Of a stretch of DNA of 64,000 nucleotides, positions 59,458 through 64,000 are shown piece by piece; positions within the stretch are counted from its first letter, which is position 1; each line of letters starts with the position of its first letter. A program made the translations under genes and the position numbers. The stretch is from an uncultured Robinsoniella sp. (GTDB lineage Bacteria > Bacillota > Clostridia > Lachnospirales > Lachnospiraceae), in NCBI GenBank assembly GCA_900540475.1, contig UQGG01000006.1, positions 1 to 64,000 of the forward strand. Reading direction: 5' to 3'. The notes under the pieces were generated by a model, which had not been told where the DNA came from, did no database searches, and saw only the letters and a program-made list of their open reading frames with translations.

Positions 59458-60870
59458 TCAAGAGGTAGTGACTTCCACAGCCTCCTTAAGTATCCGATAG
59501 ATCTCTTCCGTTTTTTCACTGTCTTTCGTATTAAAAAACACTGTATACTGATCCGTCTTAATTTTAATGACGGGAGTGTAATTACGGTAATAATACATTT
59601 TGCATTGACCGTATTCCTTGTATTTAAAATTCCCTAAAAAGTACTGCTGTGCATCCACACCATTATTTTTATAGTAAGTTCCCTGGGGAGCCTGGTCCGT
59701 TAACTGGATATCCTCCACCGCCGATAATGGAAACTGTATATCATATTCGGCTGCGGTAATGGATACGTTATCCCCATTTAACTGCAGGTCAAAAGGAATA
59801 AAATCAAAACGCAGAAATACAATACTCAGCCAGATACAAAGCACAGCGATGAAAATATACAGGCCACCTGTTATAATTCTGCCGGCTGGGTGAGCCATGT
59901 TAAAGGAGATATTGGATCCGTATCGGCTGGGAGCCAGCAGGCTGTGGTCGTTGGGATTATTGTAGGCTCCGGTTATCCAGTAATCATCTTCATCTACCAT
60001 GATCGGTTCCTTATCGGCAGAAAGCAGGTAAATCCTTTTTTTTCGGATATAAGAAACACTGTACAGCAGAATGAAAATGCACAGGGACTGAATCAGAATG
60101 TATACCGTAAACAAAAAGGTGCTTCGAAAACCGTCTGATATTAAAATCCAGTCCAGTGCCAGGAAGGACAGGGAATCGATAAATGCAATCAGAATCCAGC
60201 AGATGGACCAGCTCCGTTTTGACATTTTGTTGCACGTCATGTTCAGCTCCGTATCATAGCTGTAGGTGATGGTTCTTCTTTTGGCAAAAATATAATACAA
60301 AGTAAGAAAAAGTATTTTCAGCAGGAATGGCAGCAGAAAAAGAAATATGCCGCCGATGCCCGAACGGAAGTAGGAAAGCCCGCCGGGAAATAAAAGAGGG
60401 ATCAGGCAGATGAGAAATGCAGGTATAAACCACCATGCCGTGAGGGGCATCTGGTCTTTTGCCGCACTTACCTGGGAGTCAATGACCGTTATATGAAGTT
60501 TCTCTCCGTTGAACCATTTCTTTTCTTTTTTCAGATTATAAAGCTTTAAAAAGTACTTTTTATATAAGTACATGCAGCCGCCCATGTAAAACACACACCA
60601 CAGCATATACAGAATCAAAAATACCGAGATATAAGAAAACCATAATACAAACAGAATGGGAATATGGGCGGCAGCTCCAATCGTGGAATGAAGATTCAGT
60701 GCCTTTTTAAAAGACGAAACAATTTCCATCACTTCAGGAGATTCTGGTTCATATTTGGGCAGAGTTACGCCCAGCAGAAGATTGCCGTTTAATTTGGCGG
60801 CGGACTTGTAGGTGAAATGGCAGGCTGCCAAAATTGTTATACTGCAAAATATAATAATAAATGTCATCAT
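59458..60870 (-). CDS. DUF1648-type membrane protein
   Basis: A 470-residue membrane protein with about nine hydrophobic segments. The order resembles DUF1648 proteins with a C-terminal PH-like external part (LSAVEDIQLTDQAPQG). It overlaps the GntR gene by four bases (ATGA), and this YtrA-type GntR plus DUF1648 pair is common in Firmicutes, often tied to envelope stress. Function unknown. Confidence 0.75.
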   Translation of the reverse strand: MMTFIIIFCSITILAACHFTYKSAAKLNGNLLLGVTLPKYEPESPEVMEIVSSFKKALNLHSTIGAAAHIPILFVLWFSYISVFLILYMLWCVFYMGGCMYLYKKYFLKLYNLKKEKKWFNGEKLHITVIDSQVSAAKDQMPLTAWWFIPAFLICLIPLLFPGGLSYFRSGIGGIFLFLLPFLLKILFLTLYYIFAKRRTITYSYDTELNMTCNKMSKRSWSICWILIAFIDSLSFLALDWILISDGFRSTFLFTVYILIQSLCIFILLYSVSYIRKKRIYLLSADKEPIMVDEDDYWITGAYNNPNDHSLLAPSRYGSNISFNMAHPAGRIITGGLYIFIAVLCIWLSIVFLRFDFIPFDLQLNGDNVSITAAEYDIQFPLSAVEDIQLTDQAPQGTYYKNNGVDAQQYFLGNFKYKEYGQCKMYYYRNYTPVIKIKTDQYTVFFNTKDSEKTEEIYRILKEAVEVTTS

Positions 60871-61265
60871 AGCATGCTCCCTTCACATGCTGTAACATGC
60901 ATCTCATCAAACATGCGGCTGCAGATATTCATGAATTCTGCTTTACCGTAGCCTTTTAAAGCAGCCTGGGCGCTTAGCAGCTCCAGTTCATAAGTCAGTT
61001 TTTCTTCAAATTCATGGTTCATATCCAGGCATGCCGCCACTTTTGCACCGTGCCTGCGGTCTATTTCAATATAGCCTTCCTGTTTTAAAATCTGATAGGT
61101 TTTATTTACCGTCATAGTGTTGACTCCGGCATCCTGTGCCAGCTGCCGGACGGTAGGAAGCGATTCCCCGATTTTCAGGTTCCCCTTTCCAATACCCATG
61201 ACGATTTGATTGCGCAGCTGGACATAGATGGGCACAGAGCTGGCAAAGTCTAATGTTATTAGCAT
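60867..61265 (-). CDS. GntR family regulator, YtrA subfamily
   Basis: A 132-residue repressor with a winged helix-turn-helix at residues about 10-75 (IYVQLRNQIVMGIGKGNLK, then LPTVRQLAQDAGVNTMTVNK) and only a short C-terminal dimerisation helix pair, as expected for YtrA-type GntR proteins. Ribosome binding site AAAGGGGG. A perfect 12-bp-arm palindrome in its own promoter region is the likely operator. Confidence 0.9.
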   Translation of the reverse strand: MLITLDFASSVPIYVQLRNQIVMGIGKGNLKIGESLPTVRQLAQDAGVNTMTVNKTYQILKQEGYIEIDRRHGAKVAACLDMNHEFEEKLTYELELLSAQAALKGYGKAEFMNICSRMFDEMHVTACEGSML

Positions 61266-61302
61266 ACAATTCCCCCTTTAAGTGATACGTACCTAATGTA
61301 TT

Positions 61303-61329
61303 ATTTGTATTATAATATATAATACAAAT
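61303..61329. promoter_or_regulatory. palindromic operator, candidate GntR/YtrA binding site
   Basis: ATTTGTATTATA, three bases, TATAATACAAAT: perfect 12-base arms. It lies 38 bases upstream of the GntR start, overlapping a plausible minus-strand promoter (TTGTAT with a downstream TAATAC). Autoregulation is inferred. Confidence 0.65.
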
Positions 61330-61376
61330 ATAAGCAACCAATTAAAAAAGATAATAAAAAGTTCACAGCTTTTGCA

Positions 61377-61405
61377 TTGAATTTAAAAAACGCCTGTGTT
61401 ACAAT
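61377..61405 (+). promoter_or_regulatory. promoter for the small acidic protein
   Basis: TTGAAT (61377-61382), 17-base spacer, TACAAT (61400-61405), 38 bases before the ATG at 61443. Confidence 0.7.
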
Positions 61406-61442
61406 GCAAGCAATAAAATATCAATATCAGGAGGAATTTAGC

Positions 61443-61616
61443 ATGGGATTTTTTGCAAGAAAAGATGATGACGATGATGAAAATGTAGAACTTGAAGGTG
61501 CAGAGGCATTCTCCTATATGCTGGATGATGTGCTGGATAATATAAATGATTTAGATGAAATTACATTGGATGCGGGTGCGCTGGAGATGATCAGCGAACG
61601 TGCGCGCAAAAATTAG
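61443..61616 (+). CDS. small acidic protein of unknown function
   Basis: A 57-residue very acidic protein (six consecutive Asp/Glu-rich positions after MGFFARK). It has an excellent AGGAGG site and its own promoter, so it is expressed. No family recognised. It may share a transcript with cutC, which starts 55 bases later. Confidence 0.65.
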   Translation: MGFFARKDDDDDENVELEGAEAFSYMLDDVLDNINDLDEITLDAGALEMISERARKN

Positions 61617-61670
61617 AAGGAAAGGACGTTATTGCAGACATGCTATGGCATGTGCAATACAGTTGACTAA

Positions 61671-62303
61671 ATGTTAAAAGAAGTATGTGTAGAAAATTAT
61701 ACAGATATACCAAGAGCAATTGAAAATGGAGGAAACCGCATCGAACTCTGTGATAACCTGGCAGAGGGGGGAACTACCGTAAGCCTGGGTGTTATGGAGG
61801 CGGCAATACAGCTGGGAAATGAAAAAGATATACCGGTTATGTGTATTATCAGACCCAGAAAAGGAAACTTTCATTACAATGATATAGAGTTAAAGATGAT
61901 GCTGAGGGATATAGAGATTGCAAAAGAAGCCGGTGCAGCCGGTATCGTAATCGGCGCCCTGACGGAAGATTTCTGGCTGGATGAAGAAATGCTGGAAGTA
62001 TTGCTGGCAAAGGCAGAAGGACTTCTGGTAACGTTCCATATGGCATTTGATGAAATCCCCTATGAGCTTCAGCCAAAAGCAATTGACTGGCTTTGCGCAC
62101 ATCATGTGGACAGAATTCTTACCCATGGTGGAAAAGGTGGTACGAAAATAGGGGACAATGTGGATAACTTGAAAAGACTGCTGGATTATGCCGGGGAAAG
62201 AATCATCATCATGCCGGGCGGCGGAGTTACCAGCGGAAATGTAGAAGAACTTCATGAGATGCTGGGATTTAAAGAAATCCATGGTACAAAAATAGTAGAT
62301 TAG
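61671..62303 (+). CDS. cutC: CutC family protein
   Basis: A 210-residue TIM-barrel protein. CutC signatures are clear: EVCVENYTDIPRAIENGGNR then IELCDNLAEGGTT near the N-terminus, CIIRPRKGNFHYND, and HGGKGGTKIGDN. CutC is linked to copper tolerance, though its enzymatic role is not settled. It is somewhat shorter than the E. coli protein (about 248 residues). No good ribosome binding site is visible. A small hairpin ACATGC/GCATGT lies just upstream. Confidence 0.88.
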   Translation: MLKEVCVENYTDIPRAIENGGNRIELCDNLAEGGTTVSLGVMEAAIQLGNEKDIPVMCIIRPRKGNFHYNDIELKMMLRDIEIAKEAGAAGIVIGALTEDFWLDEEMLEVLLAKAEGLLVTFHMAFDEIPYELQPKAIDWLCAHHVDRILTHGGKGGTKIGDNVDNLKRLLDYAGERIIIMPGGGVTSGNVEELHEMLGFKEIHGTKIVD

Positions 62304-62311
62304 AATAAACG

Positions 62312-62354
62312 AAAAGCGGTGGTCTGACTTTCAAAAGTGCGACCATCGCTTTTT
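62312..62354. terminator. bidirectional terminator after cutC
   Basis: AAAAGCGGTGGTC (62312-62324) pairs with GACCATCGCTTTT (62341-62353) with one G-T pair and A- and T-rich flanks. It lies between convergent genes. Confidence 0.9.
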
Positions 62355-62370
62355 GCTGCATAAAACCTAT

Positions 62371-64000
62371 TTAACCTTTACCAGGTCTGTTCACCTTACA
62401 TACCTTACGGTCATAAGAATATAGCCCGTTGGCCTCTTCTTCCACATCGGACACCTGGGTATAAACCGCCGCACAGAGTCCTTCTTTACTGGCATTCCTG
62501 ATTTCTTCCATGACATCTTGGAACTTATGGGTAAATTCATTCGTATCCTTGCATTTCAGGTACCCAAATACCTGCTGGGAATAAGAATGTTCCGGAATGT
62601 GGCAGATATATCCGCCATATTCGGACAATACGAACGGTCTGCTGTCCAGTTCTGCTTTAATGGGGCGGAAATAATTATGGACGCTCTTCACATCGCCGCA
62701 GTGCTGGTCATACCAGCCGCTGGCATGGTCTACCGGGCGGGTACTGTCCAGTGAATGAATCAGGTTTGTAACCTTTACCGCATCAAATTGCCCCCAGCCT
62801 TCATTAAATGCCGACCACAAACCGATAGAGGGACAGTTATAGAGATGCTCAATAGTGGCTTTGCATTCCCGCAGCCAGAGCCTCTTTCCTTGGGAGTCGC
62901 AGCGGGAAAACAGTTTATAATGGCTGTCCTTAAAATGTGCGGTTACAAAAGGAAGAAGCGTTGGAAGGTAACACAAAAAAGTAAGGTAAGAGCGTCCGCC
63001 TCCGTTTACAATATCCTGCCACACGATCATTCCCAGCCGGTCACAGTGGTAATACCAACGCAGGGGTTCGATTTTAATATGCTTGCGGATCATATTAAAT
63101 CCAAGGTCTTTCATAGCCTGGATGTCGAAGATCATGGCATCGTCAGAAGGCGGTGTGTACAGCCCGTCAGGCCAGTACCCCTGATCCAGCACACCATTTT
63201 GGAAATATGGCTGGTTATTCAGGCAGAGTCTGGGTATGCCCCTGGAATCCGTACAGGAGGAAAATTTACGCATTGCAAAATAACTGCTTACCCTGTCATT
63301 TCCGGCTGTAATTGTAATATCATACAGGAAAGGTGACTCCGGTGACCAGGGACGGAGGTCCCGGATTGGAATCGTCTGAGATTCCTTCTGTGTCTGTACG
63401 GAAAAAATTTCCCTGCCATCTGCATAAACGGTGATGTTCTTCTCGCAGGCGGGATCTCCCTGCATAGTCACTTCAAGAATAGCAGCGGCTTCATCCAGCT
63501 GGGGGGTAATGCGTATGGAACTTATATAATTTTCCGGCACCCACTCCATCCATACCGTCTGCCAGATACCGCTTTGGGGGGTATAGAACATACCTCCGGG
63601 CTGAAGCGTCTGCTTTCCACGGCTTTGGCAGGAGGTATCCGTTTCATCCTGCACCCTTACCGTGATAACATTTTCACCGCTGCGCAGCCTGGAAGTGATA
63701 TCCGCTGAAAACGGCAGATAGCCGCCCTGGTGGCTGCATACAAATTTTTTATTGCACCAGACAGAGCAGATCTGATCCACCGCCCCAAAATGAAGGATAA
63801 GCCGTTTTCCGGGACTTGGGATGGGAAAGTCTTCTAAATAAAAGGACTTCTCATACCACAGATATTCATCCGGCATAAGGGTGTGGTTAACCTGGGAGAG
63901 ACTTGCTTCCGGGGAAAAAGGCACAAGTATCCTCTGCTTTATATTTCCCGGATATTTCCGGTCTTTTGTAATCCGGTAATTCCAGTAGCCATTTAAATTT
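62371..64000 (-). CDS. GH2 glycoside hydrolase, 5' end cut by the window edge
   Basis: At least 542 residues on the minus strand; the frame stays open to the window end (LNGYWNYRIT upstream of the internal GTG at 63924), so the true start lies outside. Sugar-binding domain, Ig-like domain and TIM barrel are present. Catalytic acid/base Glu is in SAFNEGWGQF (codon 62800-62802) and nucleophile Glu in VLSEYGGY (codon 62620-62622). No signal peptide is visible in the part seen. It is the short GH2 form (about 590 residues), closer to beta-glucuronidase/beta-galactosidase-like enzymes than to LacZ. Sugar specificity cannot be decided from sequence. Confidence 0.88.
   Translation of the reverse strand, partial: NLNGYWNYRITKDRKYPGNIKQRILVPFSPEASLSQVNHTLMPDEYLWYEKSFYLEDFPIPSPGKRLILHFGAVDQICSVWCNKKFVCSHQGGYLPFSADITSRLRSGENVITVRVQDETDTSCQSRGKQTLQPGGMFYTPQSGIWQTVWMEWVPENYISSIRITPQLDEAAAILEVTMQGDPACEKNITVYADGREIFSVQTQKESQTIPIRDLRPWSPESPFLYDITITAGNDRVSSYFAMRKFSSCTDSRGIPRLCLNNQPYFQNGVLDQGYWPDGLYTPPSDDAMIFDIQAMKDLGFNMIRKHIKIEPLRWYYHCDRLGMIVWQDIVNGGGRSYLTFLCYLPTLLPFVTAHFKDSHYKLFSRCDSQGKRLWLRECKATIEHLYNCPSIGLWSAFNEGWGQFDAVKVTNLIHSLDSTRPVDHASGWYDQHCGDVKSVHNYFRPIKAELDSRPFVLSEYGGYICHIPEHSYSQQVFGYLKCKDTNEFTHKFQDVMEEIRNASKEGLCAAVYTQVSDVEEEANGLYSYDRKVCKVNRPGKG

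Noticed and set aside
63924..64000. GTG at 63924 as the true start of the GH2 enzyme
   Set aside because: The frame continues upstream to the window edge with GH2-like sequence (LNGYWNYRIT), so the gene is cut by the edge.

Overview
The window looks like a chromosome segment from an anaerobic gut Firmicute, most likely Lachnospiraceae (class Clostridia). The signs are moderate GC with AT-rich spacers, strong AGGAGG ribosome binding sites, YesN/YesM two-component pairs, a UgpC/MsmK-type ATPase, DacF, CutC, a KapD-like exonuclease and KTGD-type sorting signals. No rRNA, tRNA, CRISPR array or intact insertion sequence was recognised.

Layout. 1-1.6 kb: a lipoprotein and a TetR regulator on the minus strand. 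2-11.7 kb: a carbohydrate-uptake operon (solute-binding lipoprotein, two permeases, YesN/YesM-type regulator pair, LacZ-type GH2 beta-galactosidase) with no ATPase of its own. 12-16.3 kb: a LanFEG-like peptide-antibiotic immunity transporter with a LanRK-like two-component system. 16.5-18.7 kb: a frameshifted UvrA-like resistance ATPase. 18.9-29.2 kb: an epimerase, then a sigma-54 activator and a sigma-54-driven operon for diaminopropionate/hydantoin/N-acyl-D-amino acid catabolism (ygeX-ygeY-hyuA type) with an NCS1 permease. 29.5-35.3 kb: DacF with a translationally coupled, catalytically degenerate integrase-like protein, an exonuclease, the general sugar-ABC ATPase MsmK and MgtC. 35.7-48.1 kb: a cell-wall-anchored single-cohesin protein, two very large dockerin-bearing glycoside hydrolases (GH43 and GH30) and a second YesN/YesM pair. 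48.2-64 kb: small unknown proteins, a CdaR-like regulator with an aconitase-family hydratase, a Gld-type ABC exporter with its auxiliary proteins, a CyuA-like cysteine desulfidase, a GntR(YtrA)/DUF1648 pair, CutC and a GH2 enzyme cut by the window edge.

The most notable system is the 35.7-44.7 kb locus. It reads as a minimal, surface-tethered cohesin-dockerin complex: one sortase-anchored cohesin on a Gly/Asn/Ser-rich stalk, and two secreted enzymes that share the same C-terminal architecture (sugar-binding module, FIVAR repeats, type-I dockerin). The enzyme families (GH43 resembling exo-beta-1,3-galactanases, GH30 resembling endo-beta-1,6-galactanases), the nearby beta-galactosidases, the transporter and two YesMN systems suggest stepwise use of type II arabinogalactan: cleavage at the surface, import by the 2-5 kb transporter powered by MsmK, and intracellular hydrolysis by LacZ. 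The substrate is inferred from family resemblance only.

Other points of interest are the sigma-54 promoter with an upstream TGAGAA array before the ygeX-like operon, the immunity transporter with no visible bacteriocin gene, the 5-bp slippage lesion in the UvrA-like gene, and several perfect inverted repeats that look like operators.
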